The translations under genes were made by a program, and so were the position numbers. The notes beneath the pieces were generated by a model that did no database searches, was not told the origin of the DNA, and worked only from the letters and a program-made list of their open reading frames with translations. A stretch of DNA of 64,000 nucleotides from NCBI RefSeq assembly GCF_036013525.1, contig NZ_CP107853.1:7750001-7814000 (forward strand). The letters are read 5' to 3'. Position 1 is the first letter of the stretch; each line of letters starts with the position of its first letter. Below are positions 63,839-64,000 of this stretch, piece by piece. The stretch comes from Nonomuraea sp. NBC_00507 (lineage in GTDB: Bacteria > Actinomycetota > Actinomycetes > Streptosporangiales > Streptosporangiaceae).

Positions 63839-64000
63839 ATGTACGTGGACGATCATGGTGGCCCGGCCGCCGACGCCTTCCTGGCCACCCCGCGCACGGC
63901 CAACCCCAACACTCACCGCGCCTACGCCTCGGCCATCGACCGCGTCATCGCCCTACTCGGCCGTGACCGGCCGCTCGCCGAGGTGGCCGACGCCGAGATC
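63839..64000 (+). CDS. Site-specific integrase, N-terminal start only (runs off window)
   Basis: ATG 63839 gives MYVDDHGGPAADAFLATPRT ANPNTHRAYASAIDRVIALL GRDRPL, the core-binding (SAM-like) N-terminal domain of tyrosine recombinases, where TxxAYxxxIxRxxxxLG is conserved. The catalytic domain is beyond the window. Possibly the live integrase of the element whose debris fills this region. Confidence 0.7.
   Translation, partial: MYVDDHGGPAADAFLATPRTANPNTHRAYASAIDRVIALLGRDRPLAEVADAEI

Overview
The window is very GC-rich DNA with GTG starts, strong AGGAGG-type ribosome sites, actinobacterial protein families (DyP peroxidase, WD40 Ser/Thr kinase, DUF3558-like lipoproteins, ArsR and LysR regulators) and dense mobile DNA. 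It looks like chromosomal accessory DNA, or an integrated element, of a filamentous actinomycete of the Streptosporangiaceae/Nonomuraea/Streptomyces type. This assignment is inferred from protein style only. No rRNA or complete tRNA is visible.

Layout. 1-8.6 kb: an MBL hydrolase divergent from a LysR regulator, then a tRNA 3' fragment with MarR and resolvase remnants, two coupled exported proteins, an aminoglycoside-phosphotransferase-like kinase, and a PatB/MalY C-S lyase divergent from an Lrp/AsnC regulator. 8.6-14.8 kb: a scrapyard of P450, RHS and frameshifted Tn3 transposase remnants, then a zinc-ribbon coiled-coil gene behind palindromic operators. 14.8-19 kb: a MITE-like inverted-repeat element followed by a clean four-gene operon (two unassigned proteins, DyP peroxidase, BASS-type transporter), the best candidate for an undescribed functional unit. 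19-27.5 kb: WD40 remnant, Nudix hydrolase, a radical SAM gene spliced to a truncated MobF relaxase, a GyrI-like protein behind an iteron array, a lipoprotein and a decayed TniB/TniQ module.

27.7-41 kb: methyltransferase, pentapeptide-repeat membrane protein, a toxin-antitoxin-like pair with paired operator boxes, a serine recombinase whose catalytic serine codon reads alanine, a WD40 receptor kinase, and a plasmid/ICE-like block (two coupled small genes, a vWA protein with an in-frame amber stop, SSB). A GNAT fragment and an intact P450 follow.

41.18-48.47 kb is a 7.3-kb Tn3-family transposon. It has tnpA, tnpR, a res-like palindrome, 243-bp terminal inverted repeats with one mismatch and a CTGTC 5-bp target duplication. 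It carries live genes (YjbR, DinB, a membrane protein) and fragments (uridine kinase, trypsin, adenylation domain), and it interrupts a DUF4192-like frame.

48.5-64 kb: small secreted proteins, TetR with its operator and a downstream membrane gene, LysR divergent from DUF1330, an ACT-domain gene inside a 0.49-kb TA-flanked inverted-repeat cassette that abuts an intact IS630 element, a tyrosine-recombinase fragment, a DUF2089/membrane/SHOCT-like operon running into tandem alpha/beta hydrolases (the first one dead), another Tn3 fragment, a dienelactone-type hydrolase divergent from its likely ArsR-like regulator, and the start of an integrase cut by the window edge. Almost every gene block is separated by recombinase debris, so the region behaves as an insertion hot spot.
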